This document shows positions 18,630 through 27,120 of a DNA stretch of 64,000 bases, one piece after another (position 1 is the first letter of the stretch; every line of letters begins with the position of its first letter). The stretch covers positions 107,701 to 171,700 of the forward strand of contig JAZNDW010000012.1 of the NCBI GenBank assembly GCA_045588245.1. The letters run 5' to 3'. The notes below the pieces were generated by a model. It ran no database searches. It saw only the letters and a list, made by a program, of their open reading frames with translations, and was not told the DNA's origin. Made by a program: the position numbers and the translations under genes. The stretch comes from DTU064 sp045588245. Lineage in GTDB: Bacteria; Bacillota; Clostridia; Oscillospirales; CAG-272.

Positions 18630-18977
18630 TTAAATGTTTTTTTTAGCTGTGTCACCGCGTTTGATCTCGATCAGCCGTCCTGCGCCTGCAAGATCGAGGA
18701 TCTTCATAACACGAGGCGAAGGGTCAAGTACCGTAAGTTTACAACCGAGCTTTTCGGCGCAGTCAAGCCTGCCAAGGATGAGTCCGAGCCCCGCAGAATC
18801 CATAAATTCCACCTCGGACATATTCATAACAGCACGTTTTGGACGGTTTATGTAAAGGGAAGAGTCTATCTCTCCGCGTATCCTTTTTGCGCTGTGATGG
18901 TCTATGTCCCCGTAGATCGTTATCATCATTGTGTGTCCGTCGATAACTGTGATAACTTCCGCTTTATTGTTTCTCAT
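18630..18977 (-). CDS. spoIIAA: Anti-sigma F antagonist SpoIIAA
   Basis: STAS-domain protein (115 aa), first gene of the spoIIA operon. The phosphorylatable Ser sits in the conserved segment FMDSAGLGLILGR near residue 58. Dephosphorylated by SpoIIE in the forespore, it releases SigF from SpoIIAB. Followed 25 bp later by spoIIAB. No convincing sigma-H promoter could be picked out in the 150 bases upstream. Confidence 0.95.
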   Translation of the reverse strand: MRNNKAEVITVIDGHTMMITIYGDIDHHSAKRIRGEIDSSLYINRPKRAVMNMSEVEFMDSAGLGLILGRLDCAEKLGCKLTVLDPSPRVMKILDLAGAGRLIEIKRGDTAKKNI

Positions 18978-19088
18978 TTATAGCATTCCTTTCTTAATTT
19001 TTTCGGTAAAATACTTTATTTGTAATTATTGTATCCCGTGCCGATCGGAAAAATTGTCACATTCTGCTGTCGAATCAATTATCGAACA

Positions 19089-19120
19089 AAAAAATGAGCG
19101 ACTCCCGTCGCTCATTTTTT
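19089..19120 (-). terminator. Rho-independent terminator
   Basis: A 14-bp stem (AAAAAATGAGCGAC with its complement) around a 4-base loop; it closes the small gene at 19131-19331 and insulates the spoIIA operon. Confidence 0.85.
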
Positions 19121-19130
19121 GTAGTACCGA

Positions 19131-19331
19131 TCAAAACGCCCAATCGGAAATGTTTTGCATCATTGTTCCGACAGCATCAAGAGCGCGGCCTGCGCAGCGG
19201 CTGAATTTTGATCTTTTAGGTTTGATGGCACAGGCGGTCATTACACCGATCATGCTTCCCAAAAACAACCCTACGGCAACACCTTTCATAACACTCGTTT
19301 TCATTTTTCCCATCATGGACATATTTGTCAT
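19131..19331 (-). CDS. Small single-helix membrane protein (YtxH-like)
   Basis: A 66-aa protein with one hydrophobic helix (residues 14-35, rich in Gly and Val) and a basic C-terminal half (KPKRSKFSR). This build resembles YtxH-like small membrane proteins of Firmicutes. An AAAGGA site lies 10 bases before the ATG, and its own terminator follows. Function is unknown. Confidence 0.6.
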   Translation of the reverse strand: MTNMSMMGKMKTSVMKGVAVGLFLGSMIGVMTACAIKPKRSKFSRCAGRALDAVGTMMQNISDWAF

Positions 19332-19401
19332 AAGTTAATTATCCTTTCAAATAATAGTGTTGTTAGTATTGTTGACAGATAATAGAAGAATAATACCAAC
19401 A

Positions 19402-19436
19402 AAAAATTGAACCTCACGTTAAAAACGTGAGGTTCA
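19402..19436 (-). terminator. Rho-independent terminator
   Basis: A 13-bp stem (TGAACCTCACGTT with its complement), 3-base loop, and a T-run on the minus strand; it closes the gene at 19458-22046. Confidence 0.88.
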
Positions 19437-19457
19437 TTAAATTATTGAGAGTGACTT

Positions 19458-22046
19458 TTATTTAACTTCGTTTCTCCAATCAACGATATCATCGGTAATA
19501 TCTTCGCCAAAGATGGAGGCGATAGCCTTGAGGTTTGTTTCGAGAAGAGCAACATCGGCATCGGGCTGTGACGCTTCGGTGATGTACGTGTTCTTGCAGC
19601 TCTTGATAAGCTGAGCTCTGTCCTCATCATCAACACCCGAGGAGATCTCAAGTGCGTCGTTTGTGAGGTTGCCTTCATCGTCATAAGCGATTTCGGATAC
19701 GGAAGTTGACGTGATCTTTGCTGTGACTATAGTGCTGACCATTTCGTCCATTCCGTCAGCGTCGCCGTAAATGTGCTTGATGCCGTCAACACCGCCGCTC
19801 GAAGCAGTGTCAACGATCTGCATCGTGTAGTCAAGCGCTTTTGCTTCCTTTTCGTATTCGTCATCGCTGATCTCACCTGCGGCAAGCTTATCAACAAATA
19901 CGTTCATGACTGTCTTCATAGCATCAGTGGAAGTGTCGGAAGTGCCTTCGCCTTCACCGGAAGAAGAATCGAATATATCTGTTTCGTTGATGATCTCTTT
20001 GATTATAACGGCTGTTGTTCCGTCAAGCGAACTGCTGAGCTCACGCATGGAATTTGCAAGAACTGTGTTGTCGTTAGCGCCTGAGCTCTTGTAGTTTTCA
20101 AGAATAACCGTAAACTTCTGAATAGCAACGATAAGGTTTTCAATAGAAATGTCCTCGTCTATGTGATTCTTAACGACTCTTGCGATCTCGGCGCTTTCTT
20201 CACCGAACATATCAGAGTCAAGTATTGATACAAACAGATCCTTGACGGCACCGCCGATAAGCAAGCTATCGATGGCAGTATCAAGAGTTTTACCGAGAGC
20301 ACGTACTTCGTCGGTCATCTCGGAGTTACTGTAGCTGTCACCGGACATAGCCGTTGAAATGGTGTTTACATCCTTAAGCAAGACGGAAATGATCTCAGCT
20401 TCACGACGAAGTTCCTTCGCAGAAAGCTCATCTATGTCAGAATCAAGGTTGATTTTATCGCCTGCGCTGCCGAGCTCTTCGGTAAGCGAGGAAACAGACA
20501 TGGAGATCAAAGAGGGGATCATACTGCGGAAATCATCGTTTTCGTTGATTGCTGATAAAATATCATAAAGAAAATCTTCATCCGAGAAGCTTTCGATGAG
20601 ATCGCCGCCTTTGGATATATCGGAGAAAATCTCATAGTCGATCATCGTTGTGATGATGCTGCCGAGTGTTCTGACGTCATCGGCGATAGTTTTGGAAGTT
20701 ACGTCTTCAAGTTCCTCAAGAAGCGGAATGATCAGCATTGCTGTTTCTTCATCTTCAGAAAGATCACCCTCGTCGAGCATATTTTCAGCTGCGGCAGAGA
20801 TAAGCTCGGCTACGATGTTGCTGTGGAATTCGGATTCTGAGATATAGTTGCTGATATGAGTGATCGCTTCGATCTGATCGTCGCCATAATCTCCAAGCTC
20901 TACAACGAGGTAGATCGCATTTGCAACGAGTGCAAAAGCCTGAGCAATTTCATTGCCTGCAAAAACGTTTGAACCGGGAACGGCTGCCATTACTGCGTGA
21001 GCGAAGCGCATCGGTGCGGAATAAGACATGGAAAGATAAATGTTACCGTAAATAGGATCGAAAACGTGGTCGATCATGTCGTCGATCTCGGCAAAATCAA
21101 GATTTCCGTGTCTGTCTGTCAAATTATAATCGAGAATATCGATTGAATCACCGACGTTGATTTCCGGATCAATTTCGTTTGCTGTGTTTGCGATAAGAAT
21201 AACGCCGTCAGCAAACGTGAAGAACAGCGACATTACTGGGAAAAGGAAGATCGAGACTGAAAGTGCGGCAGCACATGCACGTATGCCGGCACCGCCGAGA
21301 CGGTTGAATACTTTTTGTCTTCTATCGCGGCTGCGCGCGATCTCTTCGTCGGATTTCTTAGGCTTTTTTGCCTTTTCAGCAGAAGATTTCTCATCCGGCT
21401 TAACTTCAACGGGAATGTTGTCCGCAGGTTCTGTCGTCGCCGTTGCAACAACGGTTTGCTCAGCGACAACGTCACCTATGGTATCGGCGCTGTTTTCAGC
21501 GTCAGTTGCTACGACGGCTTCTGCAGGTGCCTCGGCTTCGTTTGTCAGAGAACCTTCAGATACACTCGGAGCGATTGATTCGACGGGAGCTATTTCGGCA
21601 GGAGCCGGTTCGACGGGAGCTGTAACGACGGGCGCAGCCTCAACTTTAACGTGTTTGTCTATATTCTTCTTACGTTTCGGTGAAAGTACGGCTTTTTTAA
21701 CAAAGTGCGCCGGAATCATCAATATGAGGTTGAAAAGACAGAAGAGCATGTAAAAAACAAACGGCAGTATCAATGTATTCGCAATAGATCTTGCCATTTC
21801 AACGATAATGCCTGCGTCGAAATCGAGGTTGTCTTCAATCAATTCTGTCAACAGCTCGTTAACAACGGTTATGGAAGCCAGAACCTTCGTTGCAATAAAC
21901 GCTAAAACTGCTGCAAGAAAAATTCGGCAAAGAATTATAAGGCTCCATTTCCACCCCTTAAACAGTCCGCGCAGGGTGCAAATGAATATGTAAAGAGAGA
22001 AAAGTATTGTCAATACGAGCATGACAATTTGAATAATACTGTCCAT
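19458..22046 (-). CDS. Large acidic membrane-anchored protein with CvpA-like N-terminus
   Basis: Not firmly recognised. The 862-aa product starts with two or three membrane helices (about residues 5-27, 33-57 and 95-120) whose pattern LRGLFKGWKWSLIIL recalls CvpA/colicin V production proteins. A low-complexity Ala/Val/Pro/Glu linker (about 135-225) and a basic stretch (KKPKKSDEEIARSRDRR) follow, then another helix near 255-285. The remaining 570 residues are acidic, helical and almost free of Cys, Arg and aromatic residues. This C-terminal part lies on one side of the membrane and could be a scaffold or coiled-coil structure. Monocistronic, with its own terminator. Confidence 0.6.
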   Translation of the reverse strand: MDSIIQIVMLVLTILFSLYIFICTLRGLFKGWKWSLIILCRIFLAAVLAFIATKVLASITVVNELLTELIEDNLDFDAGIIVEMARSIANTLILPFVFYMLFCLFNLILMIPAHFVKKAVLSPKRKKNIDKHVKVEAAPVVTAPVEPAPAEIAPVESIAPSVSEGSLTNEAEAPAEAVVATDAENSADTIGDVVAEQTVVATATTEPADNIPVEVKPDEKSSAEKAKKPKKSDEEIARSRDRRQKVFNRLGGAGIRACAAALSVSIFLFPVMSLFFTFADGVILIANTANEIDPEINVGDSIDILDYNLTDRHGNLDFAEIDDMIDHVFDPIYGNIYLSMSYSAPMRFAHAVMAAVPGSNVFAGNEIAQAFALVANAIYLVVELGDYGDDQIEAITHISNYISESEFHSNIVAELISAAAENMLDEGDLSEDEETAMLIIPLLEELEDVTSKTIADDVRTLGSIITTMIDYEIFSDISKGGDLIESFSDEDFLYDILSAINENDDFRSMIPSLISMSVSSLTEELGSAGDKINLDSDIDELSAKELRREAEIISVLLKDVNTISTAMSGDSYSNSEMTDEVRALGKTLDTAIDSLLIGGAVKDLFVSILDSDMFGEESAEIARVVKNHIDEDISIENLIVAIQKFTVILENYKSSGANDNTVLANSMRELSSSLDGTTAVIIKEIINETDIFDSSSGEGEGTSDTSTDAMKTVMNVFVDKLAAGEISDDEYEKEAKALDYTMQIVDTASSGGVDGIKHIYGDADGMDEMVSTIVTAKITSTSVSEIAYDDEGNLTNDALEISSGVDDEDRAQLIKSCKNTYITEASQPDADVALLETNLKAIASIFGEDITDDIVDWRNEVK

Positions 22047-22129
22047 ATTAACTCCATTCAGCCGATAGCGGCATAAAATAAACTATTACATTATATCATA
22101 TAAAAATATATTATTCAATCAAATAGCAA

Positions 22130-22168
22130 AAAAAGTCACCGCGGAAATGATAACGCGGTGACTCTTTT
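22130..22168 (-). terminator. Rho-independent terminator after serA
   Basis: A 10-bp stem (AGTCACCGCG with its complement), 10-base loop, and T-run on the minus strand. Confidence 0.85.
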
Positions 22169-22178
22169 ATACTTTCGT

Positions 22179-23342
22179 TTATTTGATGACGTTAACGCGG
22201 AGGATTCCGTTAGCAGATGCAATAGAAGAGATGCATTCTTCGGGGACGTCTCCCTTGATTTCGATCAGCGTGTAAGCATAGTCACCGCGTGAACGGTTGA
22301 CCATGTTTTCGATGTTGATGTTCGCGTCGCTGAGGATTGTCGAAATGCGGGAAAGAATAGCGGGAATATTTCTGTGGAAGATACAGATTCTGTAGTCACC
22401 CGTATGGGGAATGGAAACGTTCGGGAAATTAACGCTGTTTGTGATGTTGCCAAGCTCAAGGAAGTCGATAAGCTGACGTGCTGCCATAACAGCGCAGTTG
22501 TCTTCGCTTTCCTCGGTGGAAGCACCGAGATGAGGAATAGCAACAACACCGGGCTTGCCGATGATATCGTTTGTCGGGAAGTCGGTTACGTAGCAAGCGA
22601 CCTTGCCGGATTCGAGAGCTGCTAAAATATCAGCGCTGTTAACGAGATCCGCACGTGCGAGGTTGATGATGCGAACGCCGTCCTTCATCTTTGCGATCGT
22701 TTCGGCGTTGATCATATTTTTGGTTTCGGATGTAACGGGAGCGTGCAGCGTTATGTAATCGCTGACAGAGTAGATATCGTCAAATGTGGCTGCTTTCTTG
22801 ATCGCACGGGAGAGTCTCCATGCAGCGTCGATCGAAATGTACGGGTCGCATCCGACAACGTTCATGTCAAGATGTGTCGCCATGTTTGCAACCATGCCGC
22901 CGATGGCGCCAAGACCGATAACGCCGAGCGTTTTGCCCGCGATCTCACAGCCTGCGAAGTTGCTCTTGCCTTTTTCAACGACCTTGGCAACGTTTTCTTC
23001 TGCGGGGATCGTTTTTGCCCACTCGATACCGTCTGTGATCTTACGGGAAGCGAGCATCAGCGAAGCGATAGCAAGCTCTTTGACGGCGTTTGCGTTAGCA
23101 CCGGGAGTGTTGAATACGACGATGCCTGCTTCAGCGCACTTGTCAACGGGAATGTTGTTATATCCTGCACCTGCACGGGCGATTGCACGAAGCTCGGAAT
23201 TGAACTCATAATCGTGCATAACGGCGGAACGAACCATTATAGCATCGGGATTATCAATGTCAGCGGATACGTTATAGTTATCGGCGTCGAACACGTTCGT
23301 GCCGACAGCGGCAATTTTGTTGAGCAGCTTAATGTTTTTCAT
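22179..23342 (-). CDS. serA: D-3-phosphoglycerate dehydrogenase
   Basis: First enzyme of serine biosynthesis (387 aa): oxidises 3-phosphoglycerate with NAD+. The NAD-binding Rossmann segment GKTLGVIGLGAIGGMVAN is near residue 142. The active-site Arg is in INLARADLVN, and the His in AIPHLGAST. A C-terminal ACT domain (about residues 315-387) suggests feedback control by serine or another amino acid. ATG at 23342 was chosen because an AAGGAG site precedes it; a longer frame from 23387 would run into serC. It lies 25 bp after serC in the same operon. Confidence 0.95.
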   Translation of the reverse strand: MKNIKLLNKIAAVGTNVFDADNYNVSADIDNPDAIMVRSAVMHDYEFNSELRAIARAGAGYNNIPVDKCAEAGIVVFNTPGANANAVKELAIASLMLASRKITDGIEWAKTIPAEENVAKVVEKGKSNFAGCEIAGKTLGVIGLGAIGGMVANMATHLDMNVVGCDPYISIDAAWRLSRAIKKAATFDDIYSVSDYITLHAPVTSETKNMINAETIAKMKDGVRIINLARADLVNSADILAALESGKVACYVTDFPTNDIIGKPGVVAIPHLGASTEESEDNCAVMAARQLIDFLELGNITNSVNFPNVSIPHTGDYRICIFHRNIPAILSRISTILSDANINIENMVNRSRGDYAYTLIEIKGDVPEECISSIASANGILRVNVIK

Positions 23343-23367
23343 GAAAGACAGACTCCTTCTGTGGAAA

Positions 23368-24450
23368 TTATTTATTTTCTTCTGCAAATTTTTTCATAAA
23401 TTCAACGAGGGCGATAACACCATTTTCAGGCATTGCGTTATAAATAGAAGCACGCATGCCGCCGACAGAACGGTGTCCTTTAAGATTCTCAAGTCCTGCT
23501 TTTGCGGCTTCGGATGCAAACTTCTTGTCAAGCTCGGGGTTGCCCGTAACGAAAGTTACGTTCATCATTGAACGGCATTCAGGCACAACGGGAGCTTTGT
23601 AGAAATCCTGCGAATCAAGATAATCGTAAAGGATGGCGGCTTTGCGTTCGTTTCTCTTTTTCATTTCTTCAAGACCGCCGATGCTTTCGATCCATTCTAA
23701 AACGAGACCGAGCATATAAATGGAGTAGCAGGGGGGCGTGTTATACATTGAATCGTTGTCAGCCATGATCTTATAGTTGAGCATGGAGGGGGTGCCGGGA
23801 CGGGCATTTCCCAAAAGGTCTTCACGGACGATAACGACGGTTACACCTGCGGGAGCCATGTTCTTCTGTGCACCGGCGTAGATAAGACCGTACTTGGAAA
23901 CGTCAACCGGTTCGGAAAGGATATAAGAAGACATATCGGCAACGAGCGGAATATCACCTGTGTCGGGTGTATAATTATAACGTGTGCCGTATATCGTGTT
24001 ATTGTAGCAAATGTGGAGGTACGAAGCGTCGGGACGAATATCGTCACGGGTGATCTTCGGAACAAAAATGAAATTATCGTCGGCGGAAGTTGCAATTACG
24101 GAAACGTCACCGTACATTTTTGCTTCTTTGTGAGCTTTGCCGGAGAACTGACCTGAAACTATGTAATCAGCCTTTCCGCCCTCGGGAAGCAGGTTCAGCG
24201 GAACTGCGGCAAACTGAAGGGAAGCACCGCCCTGCATGAAGAGAACCTTATAATTATCAGGTATATTCATTACTCTGCGCAAAGAAGCTTCTGCAGCCTT
24301 GATGATCTGATCGTAAACAGGGGAACGGTGGCTCATTTCGGTTACGGACATTCCCGAACCTTTATAATCTATCATTTCAGATGCCGCACGTTCAAGCACA
24401 GGAAGCGGAAGCATGGAAGGACCTGCAGAAAAATTAAAAATTCTTGACAT
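23368..24450 (-). CDS. serC: Phosphoserine aminotransferase
   Basis: PLP enzyme (360 aa) converting 3-phosphohydroxypyruvate and glutamate to phosphoserine. It starts with the family hallmark FNFSAGPSMLP. It shows MQGGASLQF, the PLP-lysine segment IYAGAQKNMAPAG near residue 193, and the C-terminal RSVGGMRASIYNA. It is the first gene of serC-serA and has a perfect sigma-A promoter embedded in unusual inverted repeats (listed separately). A serB phosphatase is not in the window. Confidence 0.97.
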   Translation of the reverse strand: MSRIFNFSAGPSMLPLPVLERAASEMIDYKGSGMSVTEMSHRSPVYDQIIKAAEASLRRVMNIPDNYKVLFMQGGASLQFAAVPLNLLPEGGKADYIVSGQFSGKAHKEAKMYGDVSVIATSADDNFIFVPKITRDDIRPDASYLHICYNNTIYGTRYNYTPDTGDIPLVADMSSYILSEPVDVSKYGLIYAGAQKNMAPAGVTVVIVREDLLGNARPGTPSMLNYKIMADNDSMYNTPPCYSIYMLGLVLEWIESIGGLEEMKKRNERKAAILYDYLDSQDFYKAPVVPECRSMMNVTFVTGNPELDKKFASEAAKAGLENLKGHRSVGGMRASIYNAMPENGVIALVEFMKKFAEENK

Positions 24451-24483
24451 AATTTACACCTCGAACTTGCAAATATTTCGTAT

Positions 24484-24512
24484 ATTATACTTCCCGCCGC
24501 ATCAATTGTCAA
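24484..24512 (-). promoter_or_regulatory. Sigma-A promoter of serCA
   Basis: On the minus strand TTGACA (24512-24507), 17-base spacer, TATAAT (24489-24484). The start site falls near 24477, about 27 bases before the serC ATG. Confidence 0.85.
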
Positions 24513-24528
24513 GTGCGACGGGAAGTAT
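24487..24528. promoter_or_regulatory. Inverted repeat enclosing the serC -35 box
   Basis: Two 15-base arms (24487-24501 and 24514-24528; 14 of 15 bases pair) around a 12-base centre. The -35 box lies in the centre and the left arm overlaps the -10 box by 3 bases, so it is not part of the serC mRNA. It looks like a repressor site. On the plus strand it also reads as a terminator-like hairpin followed by TTTTT. Confidence 0.6.
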
Positions 24529-24556
24529 TTTTAACGAATTTCGAAATTCGTTAAAA
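24529..24556. repeat. 28-bp perfect palindrome upstream of serC
   Basis: Half-site TTTTAACGAATTTC followed directly by its exact complement, without spacer. It adjoins the upstream arm of the inverted repeat at the serC promoter. It is a candidate second regulator site or an upstream gene's transcription-ending hairpin. Confidence 0.55.
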
Positions 24557-24594
24557 TAAATGAATATACTGATGAATATTCAACTGAATATACA

Positions 24595-24810
24595 TCAGCT
24601 ATTGCTTTTTCCGTATTCCTCTTCGGGACGGAAAAGCAGAGTGATACACCAAAGTCCGGCAAGACCGACAACTGTAAATATTATACGCGAGATCATGCTG
24701 TCGGTGCCACCGCATATCCAGCCGACAATATCAAAGTTGAACAGTCCTACGCTTCCCCAGTTAAGTGCTCCGACAATAACGAGCACAAGAGAGATCTTAT
24801 CCATAATCAT
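24595..24810 (-). CDS. DUF378 small membrane protein
   Basis: A 71-aa protein with two transmembrane helices. It has the DUF378 hallmarks: LVIVGALNWGSVGLFNFD, then VGWICGG, and a second helix IIFTVVGLAGLWCI. The function of the family is unknown. ATG at 24810 and at 24804 (two codons later) are both possible; the ribosome site is weak. An 8-bp hairpin (24837-24865) lies in the leader. Confidence 0.85.
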   Translation of the reverse strand: MIMDKISLVLVIVGALNWGSVGLFNFDIVGWICGGTDSMISRIIFTVVGLAGLWCITLLFRPEEEYGKSNS

Positions 24811-24836
24811 GTTGTTGACCTATACCTTACAGTTCT

Positions 24837-24865
24837 TTCGGGCGTTTTATTTAATTTCGCCCGAA
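24837..24865. repeat. Hairpin-forming inverted repeat upstream of DUF378
   Basis: TTCGGGCG-N13-CGCCCGAA, perfect 8-bp arms, about 27 bases before the DUF378 gene. It could be a leader structure or operator. No riboswitch class was recognised. Confidence 0.35.
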
Positions 24866-24934
24866 TATAATATCTGCGAAAAGACGTTTTTATATTAATA
24901 AACGGTTAATGTAATTTTTGCCTATGCACAAATT

Positions 24935-24955
24935 AGTATCAATTCGACCGATACT
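24935..24955. promoter_or_regulatory. Inverted repeat in the sigK promoter region
   Basis: Perfect AGTATC-N9-GATACT, followed at 24958-24965 by CATATATT, which resembles a sigma-E -10 box (CATACAnT). The sigK start lies about 40 bases further on. A sigma-E promoter is expected in the family but the -35 box is unclear. Confidence 0.35.
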
Positions 24956-25006
24956 GTCATATATTGATTAAGAATACTTAAATTTTTAATAAAGGCGGTG
25001 ACATTT

Positions 25007-25693
25007 GTGTTTTCTTTGATTTTTAGGCTATTTTCTAATCTTCCATCGGTCTTTCTGTCCGTGTCGTTAGGGCAGAATTTTCCTCCGCCGCTCTCGCGTG
25101 AGGAAGAATCCAAGTATTTCGCTGCCTATGCCGACGGTGATATGGATGCAAGAACGAAGCTTATAGAGCACAATCTACGTCTTGTGGCTCATATTATACG
25201 AAAATATTATTCCGCAAGCGGATGCCAGGACGATCTGTTATCAATAGGTTCAATCGGACTCATAAAGGCTATAGATTCATTCAATGTAAAAAAAGGCGCA
25301 CGCTTTGCAACTTATTCTGCAAAGTGTATACAAAACGAGATCCTCATGTACTTCCGATCGCAGAAAAAGCTCGGTTGTGAGGTTTCAATAAACGAAACGA
25401 TTGATACTGACCGTGACGGAAATCCGCTAACGTACGGAGATATCGTTTCAACCGAAGATAATATTGCGGAAAGCATAGACGCAAAAATAAAAAGCAGTAA
25501 AGCATACGAATACATAAACACTCGGCTGAATGATCGGGAGAAAACCATTATCGTATATAGATACGGTCTTAACGGAGACCGCCCGATGACACAAAGAGAA
25601 GTTGCGGAAAAGCTCGGAATCTCACGCTCCTATGTTTCAAGGATAGAGAAGAGCATTCTTCATGAATTGCGAGGGTACATCGATCAGAAATGA
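25007..25693 (+). CDS. sigK: Sporulation sigma factor K precursor
   Basis: Late mother-cell sigma factor (228 aa). The first 20 residues are hydrophobic (MFSLIFRLFSNLPSVFLSV) and match the membrane-anchoring pro-sequence removed by SpoIVFB-type proteases. The following stretch PPPLSREEESKYF, then LIEHNLRLVAHI and DDLLSIGSIGLIKAIDSF, is very close to SigK of Bacillus. Region 4 ends in SQ-less MTQREVAEKLGISRSYVSRIEKS. GTG at 25007 was chosen: AGGCGGTG lies 6 bases upstream, whereas the upstream GTG at 24998 sits inside that site. The gene is intact, not split by a skin-type element. Confidence 0.92.
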   Translation: MFSLIFRLFSNLPSVFLSVSLGQNFPPPLSREEESKYFAAYADGDMDARTKLIEHNLRLVAHIIRKYYSASGCQDDLLSIGSIGLIKAIDSFNVKKGARFATYSAKCIQNEILMYFRSQKKLGCEVSINETIDTDRDGNPLTYGDIVSTEDNIAESIDAKIKSSKAYEYINTRLNDREKTIIVYRYGLNGDRPMTQREVAEKLGISRSYVSRIEKSILHELRGYIDQK

Positions 25694-25702
25694 GAGTTTG
25701 TG

Positions 25703-25730
25703 TTGACAAAATAATTAAATTGTTTATAAT
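25703..25730 (+). promoter_or_regulatory. Sigma-A promoter of the DUF512-der operon
   Basis: TTGACA (25703-25708), 16-base spacer, TATAAT (25725-25730). The start site lies near 25737. Confidence 0.8.
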
Positions 25731-25785
25731 ATTATAATGTACTATTATGTCTAAAACCTATGTTAATATCCTTGCAGGTGTTTTT

Positions 25786-27117
25786 GTGGTAAAAATAACG
25801 AGTGTTGATAAAAAATCAAGAGCAGAAAAAGCCGGCATACGTCCGTTCGACGTTCTTTTGGCAATCAACGGTCATGAGATAAACGACGTTCTTGACTACG
25901 GTTTTTATCTTGCCGATAAAAACGTTACGGTTACGGTATGCCGTGGCGAAAAGAAGCTTAATTTCAAAATTAAAAAAGACGTCTATGATGATATTGGATT
26001 AAATTTTGAAACCGCCCTTATGGATGATAAGCACCGCTGTGAAAACGGATGTGTTTTTTGCTTCATAGATCAGAATCCGAAAGGAATGCGTCCTACAATA
26101 TATTTTAAGGACGATGATTCACGGCTTTCTTTCATTCACGGGAATTACATAACGCTTACGAATCTTAAAGAAAGCGATATCGAACGCATTATTGAAATGC
26201 ATATCTCCCCGATAAACATCAGCGTACATACGACAGATCCCGAATTACGCGTTAAGATGATGAAAAACAAGCGTGCAGGCGAAAGCTTGCGTTATATAAA
26301 AATGCTTGCGGACGGCGGATGTGAGCTTCATTGTCAGATCGTGCTTTGCCGCGGACTGAATGACGGTGACGTATTGAAAAAAACGATGACGGATCTGTCA
26401 TACCTCTATCCTGCCGTAACGAGTGTTTCGATCGTTCCTGCAGGTTTAACGGCTCACAGAGAAGGTCTCTATCCGCTCACTCCGTTCACACAGGTTGAAT
26501 GCGCGGAAATTGTGGAGCTTGTGGATACATACGGCTTGATGTGCGCAGAAAAATACGGCTCGCGGATTTTTTACGCTTCGGATGAATTTTACATCAATGC
26601 CGGTCTTCAGCTTCCCGATGCCGATTATTACGGTGATTACGAGCAGCTCGACAACGGAGTAGGTCTTATCACGTCGTTCCTTTCAGATATTGACGCTGAG
26701 CTTGATTATATCGGAGATTATGAAATTCCGTCATCCCCTCGACGCATCAGCATCGCAACCGGAGAGGCAGCATACGACTTCATAAAAGAAGCTGTTCGTA
26801 AAATGGCCGCATTATGTAGCAATCTTGATTGTACGGTATATAAAGTGAAGAATAAATTTTTCGGTGGTGCCGTTACGGTTGCAGGGCTTCTGACGGGTGT
26901 CGATATGGCAGAGCAACTGTCGGGAGTCGATCTCGGTGATGAGCTTCTGATACCCGAATCGACTTTACGTGCTGAGGGGGACCTGTTCCTTTGCGGAAAC
27001 TCTCCCGCTTGGCTATCGGAAAAATTAGACGTAAAAGTGACCGTTGCCGGGAATGATGCGTCAGCATTCATTTCAGCCGTTCTCGGATGCGGTGATCCTA
27101 ACGTAAGCGAGGTATAA
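25786..27117 (+). CDS. DUF512 PDZ/radical-SAM-like iron-sulfur protein
   Basis: Protein of 443 aa with an N-terminal PDZ-like domain (residues 1-70, SRAEKAGIRPFDVLLAING) and a radical-SAM-like core holding cysteines in CENGCVFCFI near residue 87, then the C-terminal DUF512 domain. The family is widespread in Clostridia next to der; its reaction is unknown. GTG at 25786 was chosen as start: it has an AGGTG site 5 bases upstream and makes the protein begin like its relatives (VKITSV). The ATG at 25747 lies only about 10 bases after the predicted transcription start and lacks a ribosome site. It is followed 3 bp later by the next gene. Confidence 0.85.
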   Translation: MVKITSVDKKSRAEKAGIRPFDVLLAINGHEINDVLDYGFYLADKNVTVTVCRGEKKLNFKIKKDVYDDIGLNFETALMDDKHRCENGCVFCFIDQNPKGMRPTIYFKDDDSRLSFIHGNYITLTNLKESDIERIIEMHISPINISVHTTDPELRVKMMKNKRAGESLRYIKMLADGGCELHCQIVLCRGLNDGDVLKKTMTDLSYLYPAVTSVSIVPAGLTAHREGLYPLTPFTQVECAEIVELVDTYGLMCAEKYGSRIFYASDEFYINAGLQLPDADYYGDYEQLDNGVGLITSFLSDIDAELDYIGDYEIPSSPRRISIATGEAAYDFIKEAVRKMAALCSNLDCTVYKVKNKFFGGAVTVAGLLTGVDMAEQLSGVDLGDELLIPESTLRAEGDLFLCGNSPAWLSEKLDVKVTVAGNDASAFISAVLGCGDPNVSEV

Positions 27118-27120
27118 CAG

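Noticed and set aside
24451..24476. Riboswitch or T-box leader for serCA
   Set aside because: The predicted 5' leader is only about 27 bases, too short for either.
24529..24556. Phage or integrase attachment site
   Set aside because: No integrase, direct repeat or mobile gene flanks the palindrome.
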